Below are positions 6,261-14,933 of a DNA stretch of 28,750 nt, one piece after another. The notes beneath the pieces were generated by a model. It searched no databases. It worked only from the letters and a program-made list of their open reading frames with translations, and was not told the origin of the DNA. Source of the DNA: Chlamydiia bacterium. Its GTDB lineage: Bacteria; Chlamydiota; Chlamydiia; Chlamydiales; JACKPQ01. The first letter of the stretch is position 1, and each line of letters begins with the position of its first letter. The DNA is taken from assembly GCA_030433395.1 (NCBI GenBank), contig JAUILX010000002.1:1-28750 (forward strand), given 5' to 3'. The position numbers and the translations under genes were made by a program.

Positions 6261-8414
6261 CTATGCAAAATAATTAAGGATAGTCAAAATTGTGTATCTG
6301 TTGTTTTGATACTCAAAAGCTTCACCTACTTTTTTACCCATCATCCCTTGTGCAAAGCGCGATTGTATGGAGAGAATATTTTTTTCTGGCTGTGCATCCC
6401 AAGGGCCAAGCAGTGTAAATGAGACTTTATTTTTTCCTGAATCTTCGCATTCAACAATGCAACCAGGGCTGACCTCGTTTGTATCAACAAGGGTTTTATT
6501 CAAAACTTGTGTTTTTGCGATTTTATCGGAAAGGGTTTTCAATTCAGATTGGAGGCGGTCACGTCTTTCGCAGGCGGCTTTAAATTCAGCGTTTTCTCGG
6601 AGGTCTCCATGCGATCTAGCCTCCTCAATTTCTTTGGCATTTTCAACCATTTCTTTAGACCCAATTTCATCAATGCGCCCTTTTACTTTGTCTAATCCCT
6701 CTTGCGTTGTCCATATGACCTCAAGTGCGGGTTCTTCATGGTGATTTTTGCGCATTTTTTTGAGCTTGGGATGTGCTACTTCTGCAAGAGAGTGCAATAT
6801 TTTGATGTCTTGTTCTTCAATAGATGGGCACTTAGAAGCGAGTAGCAAAAATTCTTGTACTTCAGCTTGTGAGGAATCACCCACGATTTTACGAACTAGA
6901 GCAAAACGCCCTTTTGTCAAGATAGCATACATTTTTTTTACTGTATCGCGGTCACCTTGACTGTCTAAATGGCCCATTGCAATCAGAAAAGCTTCAAAAA
7001 ATTGAGAGCGGCCTTCTGCTGAATTAAAAGGTAGGACGTTTTTAGTCATGATTTTTTGAAAATACCAAATGACAGTTTGTGGGTATTTAATTGGATCTTT
7101 GACTAACTCTTTAAGTTTTGCTTCAACAGCGTCTACCCGGCCAGCAGCTAAAAGCTCTGTTAGCGCATATTCACGCAATGAAGTGGTCTCAAGACGAAGA
7201 AAAAGATCGAGGAAAATATCCTGCCAATCAGATTTATAGGCTTGGATCATCATCAACGTGCGTTTTTTGTTTGCAATGACATCAATTTGATCAATGAGAT
7301 TTTTAATGTTTGTAACTGAATGGATCAATTCCTGAATGGGTGGATAGTCTTTAACATCGCTTAAGTCTTGCAAGTAATAGTGTAGCTGCAGCTTTTGAGC
7401 AGATGTGATTTCTGGATAAGCTAGAACGTCGGTCAATTTGGTTGTAAGCAGGTGTTTAAAATCTGAATTTTTGAGTGTTTGCGGAAAGTCTCGTACATGG
7501 GCATAAACGAGTTGTATCAGTGTTTCCGCGTTTGGTTTGTCTTCAAGTGTTTGCTGAAAACGCTCCTCATGTGAGAGGGCTTCCATGCGTATTTTGAAGG
7601 GAGACTTTGAGTTTGGAGGCGTTTCAATTTTTGTGTCTTTTTTTAGCTTTGATCGTACGTTTTGCCACCACTTAACCCACTCATCTTGTGGGATAACAAG
7701 TTCGCACATTTCATCTTTGATATCAGATGCAGTTTTAGGTCCTAGATCTCTTAGCAACATGTGGATAACCTCTAATGGGTCTTCTTTTGCTTTGTCTTCT
7801 AAGTAGTCGGGCCGTCCAAAGCGCAAAGCGAGGAAGTGAGTGCTAGAAATGGGATACAGCGTTTTAAACGCATTTTCAAAAGAAAAATCTTTTTGTCCGC
7901 TAACATAGTCAAATTCTAAGCTTAGTTGCTCACGTAAAAATGAGACGTCCATGATTTCTCCAACGCCCCATCCGGCTGTGTGGTAGACAAAATTGCCCGG
8001 ATTCATGTGGTGAAGGAGCTCATATTTGCTGATTGCACCGCGGCAATCGTTGCGATCTCTTAAGCCAATTAGCCTCATGTTGTCTACAAATCGAGGCTCT
8101 TGTTCAAAGCATTTTTCAAGATAGTTGATCGCTAAATCCATCAGCTGGCGAGAATCTGTTGTTTGCAAATCAAAAATAAGTTTAAGGATGTAGTGGCTGG
8201 CTTCAGGATCTTCAATTTTTTCCCATAGATCCAAAATTTGCTCGACGTATTTGCCAAACCCTGCCGCAAAAGTTGTTTTGAGTGCCGCTTCTAAAATTAA
8301 TCGAAGCTCATTTGGGTCGACTTCATCTCCCATGCAGTACTCTTCCCAGAGGTTTACAAACGAGGGAAGGTCGTTATTTTGGATATGTTTTTCAAATTGT
8401 TTTAGATATTCCAT
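6261..8414 (-). CDS. greA: transcription elongation factor GreA with long chlamydial N-terminal extension
   Basis: The last ~160 residues are a standard GreA. It has an N-terminal coiled coil with the tip sequence ARSHGDLRENAEFKAA (GDLREN at 603-608, carrying the Asp and Glu that enter the RNA polymerase secondary channel) and a C-terminal FKBP-like domain ending FEYQNNRYTILTIL. GreA rescues backtracked polymerase by stimulating transcript cleavage. The first ~560 residues are alpha-helical, with no motif I recognise beyond their occurrence in chlamydial GreA (from memory about 715 aa in C. trachomatis, matching 717 here). The ATG at 8414 is preceded by AAGAG; open frame continues to 8588 but would run through the promoter and into nqrA. 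First gene of the eight-gene minus-strand operon. Confidence 0.93.
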   Translation of the reverse strand: MEYLKQFEKHIQNNDLPSFVNLWEEYCMGDEVDPNELRLILEAALKTTFAAGFGKYVEQILDLWEKIEDPEASHYILKLIFDLQTTDSRQLMDLAINYLEKCFEQEPRFVDNMRLIGLRDRNDCRGAISKYELLHHMNPGNFVYHTAGWGVGEIMDVSFLREQLSLEFDYVSGQKDFSFENAFKTLYPISSTHFLALRFGRPDYLEDKAKEDPLEVIHMLLRDLGPKTASDIKDEMCELVIPQDEWVKWWQNVRSKLKKDTKIETPPNSKSPFKIRMEALSHEERFQQTLEDKPNAETLIQLVYAHVRDFPQTLKNSDFKHLLTTKLTDVLAYPEITSAQKLQLHYYLQDLSDVKDYPPIQELIHSVTNIKNLIDQIDVIANKKRTLMMIQAYKSDWQDIFLDLFLRLETTSLREYALTELLAAGRVDAVEAKLKELVKDPIKYPQTVIWYFQKIMTKNVLPFNSAEGRSQFFEAFLIAMGHLDSQGDRDTVKKMYAILTKGRFALVRKIVGDSSQAEVQEFLLLASKCPSIEEQDIKILHSLAEVAHPKLKKMRKNHHEEPALEVIWTTQEGLDKVKGRIDEIGSKEMVENAKEIEEARSHGDLRENAEFKAACERRDRLQSELKTLSDKIAKTQVLNKTLVDTNEVSPGCIVECEDSGKNKVSFTLLGPWDAQPEKNILSIQSRFAQGMMGKKVGEAFEYQNNRYTILTILNYFA

Positions 8415-8445
8415 GGCGCTCTTGTTTATTACATTTGTGAATTGT

Positions 8446-8474
8446 AGTATAGGAAGATAGGGATTATTGCACAA
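8446..8474 (-). promoter_or_regulatory. probable sigma-70-type promoter for greA operon
   Basis: On the minus strand TTGTGC (8474-8469) and TATACT (8451-8446) are separated by 17 bases, a good fit to a housekeeping promoter. The -10 lies 31 bases before the greA ATG. The site sits in the 64-bp gap between divergent greA and nqrA, so both promoters must overlap here. Confidence 0.5.
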
Positions 8475-8478
8475 GGCA

Positions 8479-9822
8479 ATGTCTTTATCTGAGGAAACAG
8501 TGGACATTCGATTAAAAAAGGGACTCGATTTACCTCTTGCCGGTGAGCCAATTGGGGATGTTAAAGACGTTTCACCTCCAAAACGCATTGGTATTGATGT
8601 GTCTTTTTTTGAAACTATGCAATTTCAGCTTCATGTAAAGCCGGGGAACTCAGTTAGTGTCGGTGATCCGGTTTTGGAGGATAAAGCTTGCCCCGGTCGT
8701 ATGTTCATCACTCCAACTGCTGGAAAAGTCGTTGATGTTGTGAGAGGCCATAAGCGGCGTCTTCTTCATGTGATCATTGAATGTGCTCAGGACCATTTTG
8801 AATCCCCTTTTCAGCCTCTGAGTTCGACAAATCGAGCAGAGCTCATAGACCATCTCAAGCGATGTGGTCTATTTGCCTCGATTTATCAACGTCCCTGTGC
8901 GCGCCTTGCTGACCCTTCAAAAATTCCAGAGGCGATCTTTGTCAAAGCAGTCGAATCAGCCCCATTTGCACCATCTCCTTTTCTAGAAATTGATGCCAAT
9001 CATGCTGATTTTCTCTCTGGACTCGAAGCTCTCAAAATATTAACCGAGGGCCCAATTCATATCATGTCTGATTGCCCCTCTGATTTGCCCAATTCTCACT
9101 TTTGCTGTGGACCCCACCCAATTGCAAATGCATCTATTCATATCGAGAAGCTTAAACCTATCCGTAGCTCCAAACAAAATATTTGGACAATTCATGCCCA
9201 TCACGTCATCGCGATTGGAAAACTTATTAACACCGGCGAACTTTACAGCAGGCGGATCATTTCTATTGCAGGTGAGGGTATTTGCGAAGAGGCGCGTGGC
9301 TATTACCGAATAACTGATGGGCAATCCCTTGAGGAAATCTTAGAGGATAAGCTTGCTAGCGACTCTTCTCGAATCATTTCTGGAGATCCGTTAATGGGAT
9401 GTAAAGCCAGCAAAAATGACTTCATTGGGCGCGAGCATTTTACCATTTGCGCAATACCCGAGGTCCAAAAACGCCCTTTTCTTCACTTTCTAGGGCTAGG
9501 ACTTAAGCGTTTCACAGCAACGCGCACATATCTGTCAGCAGCTCTGCCATCACATGCCTGCTCGCTCTCGACTGCCATGCACGGCGAAGAGCGCCCATTT
9601 GTCGATAGTGCCTACTATGAAAAAGTGATGCCTTTGCGCATTCCAACCATGCAGCTGATTAAAGCGCTCATTGCAGAAGACTTTGAAAAAGCTCTTGAGC
9701 TTGGGCTTTTAGAGGTTGATCCCGAAGATTTTGCTCTGCCCGCTTTCATTTGCCCTTCAAAAATTCCTATGGTAGATATCGTTAGAGCTGGCCAGCAACG
9801 CTACATTGAGCAGTATTTATAG
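8479..9822 (+). CDS. nqrA: Na+-translocating NADH-quinone reductase subunit A
   Basis: NqrA is the peripheral subunit of the Na+-NQR complex, which couples NADH oxidation and quinone reduction to sodium export at the inner membrane. The sequence matches the chlamydial form from end to end: IRLKKGLDLPLAGEP at the start, a biotinyl/lipoyl-like segment (VSVGDPVLED...FITPTAGKVVDV), QRPCARLADPSKIPEAIFVKA, ISGDPLMG, RTYLSA, MHGEERPFVD, and LGLLEVDPEDFALPAFICPSK near the C-terminus. The ATG at 8479 gives 447 aa; a TTG at 8467 with AGGG upstream is an alternative start. The other nqr genes are not in the window. Its 3' end overlaps hemB, on the opposite strand, by 41 bp. Confidence 0.93.
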   Translation: MSLSEETVDIRLKKGLDLPLAGEPIGDVKDVSPPKRIGIDVSFFETMQFQLHVKPGNSVSVGDPVLEDKACPGRMFITPTAGKVVDVVRGHKRRLLHVIIECAQDHFESPFQPLSSTNRAELIDHLKRCGLFASIYQRPCARLADPSKIPEAIFVKAVESAPFAPSPFLEIDANHADFLSGLEALKILTEGPIHIMSDCPSDLPNSHFCCGPHPIANASIHIEKLKPIRSSKQNIWTIHAHHVIAIGKLINTGELYSRRIISIAGEGICEEARGYYRITDGQSLEEILEDKLASDSSRIISGDPLMGCKASKNDFIGREHFTICAIPEVQKRPFLHFLGLGLKRFTATRTYLSAALPSHACSLSTAMHGEERPFVDSAYYEKVMPLRIPTMQLIKALIAEDFEKALELGLLEVDPEDFALPAFICPSKIPMVDIVRAGQQRYIEQYL

Positions 9823-10792
9823 CCCTTTCCAAGCGATTGTTTTCGAGCAAGCGCTCGGCTGCGTAGGTGAATATGAAACTTGCTCCAGCGCGTTTAATTG
9901 CTAATAGCGACTCTAAAAAAACGTGATCTGCATCTAAAATGCCGGCATTGTGAGAGGCCATGACCATGGCATACTCCCCACTGACGTGAAAGGCACAGAT
10001 GGGTAGTTTAAAGGTCCTCTCAAAATCGGAAATAATATCGAGGTAACTCAATGCTGGCTTAACCATGAGCATATCGGCGCCCTCTTCTACATCAAGCTCA
10101 CCTTCTAGTAGGGCTTCTTTGCGGTTGGCAGGGTTGAGCTGATAGGATTTTTTATCGCTGGCTATAAGTGATGAGCCCAAGGCGCTGCGAAAAGGTGCAT
10201 AATAGTTTGATGCATATTTGGCTGCGTATGAACAAATACTCACATGCTCAAACCCATGTAAATCCAGGATTTTTCGAATGGCTAACACGCGCCCATCCAT
10301 CATATCACTTGGAGCGATGACGTCAGCTCCAGCTCGAGCAAGTGTCAAAGCTTGTTTTGCAAGTGCTTGGACCGATAAGTCATTATGAACGTCTAAGCCT
10401 TGTAAAATACCGTCATGGCCGTGAGTTGTGTACGGGTCGAGCGCTACATCCCCAATGACACACAGACTGGGAAGAGTTTTTTTTAAAAGGCTGATCGTTT
10501 TAGGAATGAGGCCATCGGGTCTGATAGCATAAGATCCAAGTTCGTCTTTGTTGCATGAATCTATGCATGGAAAAAGAGCAACGGCTTGAATTCCTAAATC
10601 AACTAGGTGCTCGGTGTGTTTGATAAGATCATTATAGTTGTGGCGAAGGATTCCAGGCATGTTTTTGATGGCCTGAGTTGGCCTCTCTGTGACAAAGAGT
10701 GGAGCGACAAAATCTGTGACACTCAGCTGAGTCTCTTGCACAAGCGAGCGAATGGCCTCAGATTTGCGATTGCGGCGTGGGCGCTTAAGCAT
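9782..10792 (-). CDS. hemB: porphobilinogen synthase (delta-aminolevulinic acid dehydratase)
   Basis: HemB condenses two 5-aminolevulinate molecules to porphobilinogen in haem synthesis. Both active-site lysines are present: K192 in SICSYAAKYASNYY and Schiff-base K245 in MLMVKPALSYLD. The metal loop reads GDVALDPYTTHGHDG (114-128) with Asp and Ala where zinc enzymes have cysteines, so this is the Mg2+/K+-type rather than the zinc type. RPRRNRKSEAIRSLVQE at the N-terminus is the usual arm. Length 336 aa is normal. The gene is transcribed away from thyX (85-bp gap) and towards nqrA, with coding overlap at the end. Confidence 0.95.
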   Translation of the reverse strand: MLKRPRRNRKSEAIRSLVQETQLSVTDFVAPLFVTERPTQAIKNMPGILRHNYNDLIKHTEHLVDLGIQAVALFPCIDSCNKDELGSYAIRPDGLIPKTISLLKKTLPSLCVIGDVALDPYTTHGHDGILQGLDVHNDLSVQALAKQALTLARAGADVIAPSDMMDGRVLAIRKILDLHGFEHVSICSYAAKYASNYYAPFRSALGSSLIASDKKSYQLNPANRKEALLEGELDVEEGADMLMVKPALSYLDIISDFERTFKLPICAFHVSGEYAMVMASHNAGILDADHVFLESLLAIKRAGASFIFTYAAERLLENNRLERAINTAQCSVAGQL

Positions 10793-10877
10793 AAAAGCTC
10801 CAATGGTTTTTTTCTTGCTATGGACATTGTCTTTATGTCATTCTGGGGGCTTAAGAGTCAAGAAAGGGGCCGATCAA

Positions 10878-12506
10878 ATGCAAGAAAAATATGAAGAATT
10901 TACTCAGCAACAACTTCAAATTTTAAAACGTTACGTTACAAACACAGATAGCCACATCTTCTGTGTGCGTAACTTACCAGAAGTGATCAAAGGCGCTCTC
11001 TTTTCTCGCTATTCGCGCTCTAGCTTGGGGCTCAGATCGCTACTTTTAAAAGATTTCATTCTCAACGAAGAAACGCAGTTTAACGAAATTGCTGGGAAGG
11101 ATGAGTCTGGAGATGAAGAACAGTTTGTCGCAATTAAGAAGGCTCAAAATTTTTATGACCGCATCCTAGATGGATATGGAGACGATTCTATCGGTGAACT
11201 CGGTGGTGCACACCTTGCAATGGAAAATGTCTCAATGATTGCTGCAAAAATCATTGAAGATGCCCGAATCGGTGGATCTCCACTAGAAAAATCGACACGC
11301 TATATTTATTTCGATCAAAAAGTGAATGATCAGTACCTTTACTACCGCGAACCTGTGCTTATGACATCCGCATATAAACAGCCCTACATCGATGTTTGTG
11401 ATCATCTTTTTGAAACATATAGCAAACTCATTCCACCGCTGACTGAATATATGGAAAAGAAATTTCCACGTGAGCAGGAAGTCTCTAAGGTTGCGTACAC
11501 AGCGGCCCTACGAGCAAAAGTATTAGACTGCTTGCGTGGTCTGCTTCCTGCAAGTACGCTTACTAATCTGGGCCAGTTTGGTAACGGTCGATTTTTTGAA
11601 ACTCTAATTCAAAAGTGCAATACACACAGCTTAGCCGAGCTGCAAGAGATTGGAAAGCGTAGCTATGAAGAGCTTTCAAAAGTGATGCCCTCCTTTGTTC
11701 GTCGAGCAGAAGGTAACCACAAATATCAAAAAACATTCACCGAATTTCAAGAGCAAATGCTTGGTGATCTACAAGCTTTAGGCAAAGAGCAATCTGAGGA
11801 ATCAAAGCCAATGGTGGGACCGGCAGTCCGCCTGGTTGATTTTGATCCTGCAAGCCATCAAAAAGTTGCAGCTAGCCTGCTTTTCCCTCACACAAGTGTT
11901 AGTCTCAATGATCTTTTTGAGCACGTTTCTAAACTTTCTGATGAAGAGGTTGGCCGCATCCTGGATAGCGCAAGCACGCATAGACAAAACCGCCGCCACA
12001 AATCACCACGCGCCCTTGAGCACGCTTTTTTCACTTTTGAAATTGTCGCTGATTTCGGTATTTATCGCGATCTGCAACGTCACCGTATGCTTACCCAAGA
12101 GCGCCAATTGCTTACCTGCGATAGAGGCTACTACATTCCAGAAGAGATTTTGGATACAGATCTGGAAAAAGATTATCGTGAAGCTATGGATCGCGCCAAA
12201 GATGTTTATGACACCATTGCACAAGAGTTGCCTGAAGAGGCTCAGTATGTTGTGCCAATGGCCTATAACATTCACTGGTATTTCCACGTTAACTTACGCG
12301 CACTGCAGTGGCTTTGTGAACTCCGCTCATCTCCTGCTGGTCATCCAATGTATCGCATGGTCGCTCAGGAAATGGCTAAGCAAGCATCTACTGCCGTGCC
12401 CGCCTTTGAACGTTTCTTCAAATTTGTCGATTTCGAAGGCTATGAATTAGGAAGAATGGGGCAAGAAATTCGAACCGCGGATAAAAAAGCTAAGTTGAGC
12501 TTATGA
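10878..12506 (+). CDS. thyX: FAD-dependent thymidylate synthase, long two-lobed chlamydial form
   Basis: ThyX makes dTMP from dUMP using methylene-THF and FAD. This is a 542-aa version, about twice the usual size, made of two ThyX-like halves. The first half has ARIGGSPLEKSTRYIYFD (about 129-146), resembling the S-x-x-E-x-S-x-R-Y part of the ThyX signature. The second half has LQRHRMLTQERQLL, resembling the RHR part. The ATG at 10878 follows AAAGGGG by eight bases; in-frame upstream starts would extend back into the hemB start. The stop overlaps the next gene's start by 4 bp. From memory the C. trachomatis counterpart has this length and is its thymidylate synthase. The neighbouring folate gene (5-formyl-THF ligase) fits the need for methylene-THF. 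Confidence 0.88.
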   Translation: MQEKYEEFTQQQLQILKRYVTNTDSHIFCVRNLPEVIKGALFSRYSRSSLGLRSLLLKDFILNEETQFNEIAGKDESGDEEQFVAIKKAQNFYDRILDGYGDDSIGELGGAHLAMENVSMIAAKIIEDARIGGSPLEKSTRYIYFDQKVNDQYLYYREPVLMTSAYKQPYIDVCDHLFETYSKLIPPLTEYMEKKFPREQEVSKVAYTAALRAKVLDCLRGLLPASTLTNLGQFGNGRFFETLIQKCNTHSLAELQEIGKRSYEELSKVMPSFVRRAEGNHKYQKTFTEFQEQMLGDLQALGKEQSEESKPMVGPAVRLVDFDPASHQKVAASLLFPHTSVSLNDLFEHVSKLSDEEVGRILDSASTHRQNRRHKSPRALEHAFFTFEIVADFGIYRDLQRHRMLTQERQLLTCDRGYYIPEEILDTDLEKDYREAMDRAKDVYDTIAQELPEEAQYVVPMAYNIHWYFHVNLRALQWLCELRSSPAGHPMYRMVAQEMAKQASTAVPAFERFFKFVDFEGYELGRMGQEIRTADKKAKLSL

Positions 12507-13720
12507 GCGAGTCAAACAAGATCATTGGTGGGAGCCTGCTTATTGCAGGCAGTTGCATAGGTGCTGGAATGCTTGCACTTCCAATTCTTACAGGGATTGC
12601 AGGCCTTAAACCTACACTAGTGATGCTCGGGCTTGCCTGGCTTTTCATGACTACAACAGCTCTTTTGCTCATTGAAGTGAATAGCTGGTTTAAAAAAGAG
12701 GTGAACTTGCTGACCATGGTCGAGCATACGCTCGGTAAATGGGGCCGGCGCCTTTCGTGGGTTTTATATCTGATGCTCTTTTACGCATTGCTCGTCGCTT
12801 ATATGGTGCTAAGTGGCAATCATGCCTCCCATTTTTTATTGCACGTTTTTGGGATTAATATTCCCGATTGGATTGGCACGTTTTTCTTCGTCGTTGTATT
12901 TGGGTGGTTGATTTATCTCGGCACAAGGCCAGTGGATTTAGTGAACCGCGCCCTCATGTTTGGTAAAATTGGTGCTTTTGTCCTCCTGGTAACACTTTCC
13001 GCTGGGTATGTAAGGCAGGTAAACCTTGAGGTGTCCCACGTATCTCTTGTGTTTGTGGCAATGCCAATTCTTGTGATATCATTTGGGTTTCACAACATGA
13101 TTCCACCGCTGCACGCCTACTTAAAAGGGAATACCAAAAAAATCAAGCTTGCCATTATTGGAGGGTCACTTTTAACGCTTGCCATCTACCTTGTCTGGGA
13201 AGTTGTTGCCATTGGCGTTTTGCCAGAAGGAGTGATCCTTTCGAGTCATGCGCGTGACATCGATGCTGCACAAGCGATCCAGACAACCATCAATCGCCCC
13301 ATCATTGGAACAACCGCTGGGATTTTGGCTTTTATTGCAATTCTCACATCATTTTTAGCCCAGTCGCTAAGCTTAGCGCGGTTTTGGGCAGATGGCTTAA
13401 GCAGTAGAAAACAAGCAAGGCCTCTGTCAAATTTTTGGTTTTGTGGGCTTGCTCTTTTACCGCCTCTAGGATTTGCTATTCTTTTTCCCAACGTATTTTT
13501 TGCAGCACTGAACTTTGCAGGGGGTATTTGCGCCGTTATTCTATTCGGGTTATTTCCAGCACTGATGGTATGGATCGGACGCTACAAAAAAAACATCAAG
13601 GCTCCTTACCGTTTGATCGGCGGGCGCAAAACACTCTGTTTTGTTTTTGCCTTTGCAACATTTATTCTCTTTTACCAACTCACAAACACCTTTGGGTGGA
13701 ATCTGTTTCCCCATGCTTAA
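12503..13720 (+). CDS. tyrP: aromatic amino acid permease (TyrP/HAAAP family), copy 1
   Basis: A 405-aa inner-membrane transporter with eleven hydrophobic segments. The first, IIGGSLLIAGSCIGAGMLALPI, carries the unwound-helix GxxxGAGMLALP motif of the hydroxy/aromatic amino acid permeases (TyrP, Mtr, TnaB). The sixth contains VISFGFHNMIPPL, the family's 'FG.H..ip.l' region. It probably imports tyrosine or tryptophan with protons from the host. The ATG overlaps the thyX stop (ATGA) and the 3' end overlaps the next tyrP by 8 bp. A tandem tyrP pair is also known in Chlamydiaceae. Confidence 0.9.
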   Translation: MSESNKIIGGSLLIAGSCIGAGMLALPILTGIAGLKPTLVMLGLAWLFMTTTALLLIEVNSWFKKEVNLLTMVEHTLGKWGRRLSWVLYLMLFYALLVAYMVLSGNHASHFLLHVFGINIPDWIGTFFFVVVFGWLIYLGTRPVDLVNRALMFGKIGAFVLLVTLSAGYVRQVNLEVSHVSLVFVAMPILVISFGFHNMIPPLHAYLKGNTKKIKLAIIGGSLLTLAIYLVWEVVAIGVLPEGVILSSHARDIDAAQAIQTTINRPIIGTTAGILAFIAILTSFLAQSLSLARFWADGLSSRKQARPLSNFWFCGLALLPPLGFAILFPNVFFAALNFAGGICAVILFGLFPALMVWIGRYKKNIKAPYRLIGGRKTLCFVFAFATFILFYQLTNTFGWNLFPHA

Positions 13721-14933
13721 AATCAATCATACTTTAGGTGGAGCTCTTTTGGTCAGCGGTACAGCTATTGGTGCCGGGATGCTCGCCTTGCCTGTTGCAA
13801 CAGCACTCATGGGACTTATTCCCTCACTGATCCTGTTTATATTTTGCTGGCTTTGCATGTTAGCGACCGCCTTTTTTTTTCTTGATGTCAATCTAGCCAT
13901 TAAAGGAGAGCCAAACATCATATCTATGGCTCGCCGCACACTCGGCCCCTGGGGGCAAACGTTAAGCTGGATCGTTTACCTGCTCCTTCTCTACTCTTTA
14001 CTAGCAGCCTACATTGCAGGGAGTGCGCCCATATTTAATGCAGCCATCCATACCGCTACGGGCTGGCTACCCCCTTCGTGGGCAGGCATGTTTATGTTGC
14101 CTCTACTTTTTGGTGGTATCCTTTACTTTGGAGTGCAAGGTGTTGATCTCATCAATCGCATCTTGATGGCTGGCCTCATCATTTCATTTATCGTTCTCAT
14201 AGCCTATGTACCAGAGCACATTGAGCTTAACCTGTTAAAACACATCGATTTTAAGCCCCTTGCATTAGGTCTGCCCCTTGTTGTCACAGCTTTTGGCTAT
14301 CACGTGATCATTCCAACATTGTCTACATACATGAATCACGATCGGAAAAAACTAAAAAAAGCGCTCATCATCGGAAGCGTCCTGCCCCTTGTTTTCTACA
14401 CCATTTGGCAAGTTCTTGTTCTTGGAGTCGTACCCCTAGAGGGTACTCATGGGCTCATTGGAGCATGGAGAGCAGGCACAGCATCGACAGGGCCAATGGC
14501 CTATCTGATCAAAAACCCTTGGATTAGCCGTAGCGCGCAGCTCTTTTCCTTCTTTGCCATCACCACATCCTTTATTGGCCTGGCCCTATCCCTTTCAGAT
14601 TTCCTCGTTGACGGCTTTAAAATCAAAAAAGGCTGGGAAGGCAAACTCTTAGCCATCCTACTGACCTTCATTCCACCATTGATCTTCGTCTTCACATACA
14701 GACGAGGCTTTGTCGTAGCTTTAGAATACGCAGGAGCCTTCGTTGCAATTCTTCTTTGGTTTTTACCAGCCGTCATGGCCTGGAGCTTAAAAAAACCAAA
14801 ATTTTACAAAACAGCAAAAGCCAAAGCACTCATGCTTTTTATCATGATCGCAGCCATTGGAATAGTTATCGTCGATATCCTGGAGCAAATGGGTCTATTA
14901 AACCACTTCATAGCAAGTTATGTTCAATCTTAA
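13713..14933 (+). CDS. tyrP: aromatic amino acid permease (TyrP/HAAAP family), copy 2
   Basis: A 406-aa paralogue of the preceding gene with the same eleven-helix plan. INHTLGGALLVSGTAIGAGMLALPVA opens helix 1 and VTAFGYHVIIPTL marks helix 6. It starts at the ATG at 13713, inside the last codons of copy 1, where the alignment with copy 1 begins; earlier in-frame ATGs add residues not seen in copy 1. The copies have clearly diverged (the helix 8 region and the segment after helix 7 differ, with LEGTHGLIGAWRAGTAS here), so substrate preference may differ, for example Tyr versus Trp. The end overlaps uvrB by 14 bp. Confidence 0.9.
   Translation: MLKINHTLGGALLVSGTAIGAGMLALPVATALMGLIPSLILFIFCWLCMLATAFFFLDVNLAIKGEPNIISMARRTLGPWGQTLSWIVYLLLLYSLLAAYIAGSAPIFNAAIHTATGWLPPSWAGMFMLPLLFGGILYFGVQGVDLINRILMAGLIISFIVLIAYVPEHIELNLLKHIDFKPLALGLPLVVTAFGYHVIIPTLSTYMNHDRKKLKKALIIGSVLPLVFYTIWQVLVLGVVPLEGTHGLIGAWRAGTASTGPMAYLIKNPWISRSAQLFSFFAITTSFIGLALSLSDFLVDGFKIKKGWEGKLLAILLTFIPPLIFVFTYRRGFVVALEYAGAFVAILLWFLPAVMAWSLKKPKFYKTAKAKALMLFIMIAAIGIVIVDILEQMGLLNHFIASYVQS

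Noticed and set aside
8415..8588. Longer N-terminus for GreA (start at 8588)
   Set aside because: It would run through the likely promoter and the first codons of the divergent nqrA gene; the internal ATG gives the length expected of the chlamydial protein.
11836..12450. A 204-codon open frame on the plus strand inside thyX
   Set aside because: It is a shifted-frame shadow of thyX; the thyX frame carries the conserved motifs, while this one is rich in Cys, Leu and Ser with no family features.
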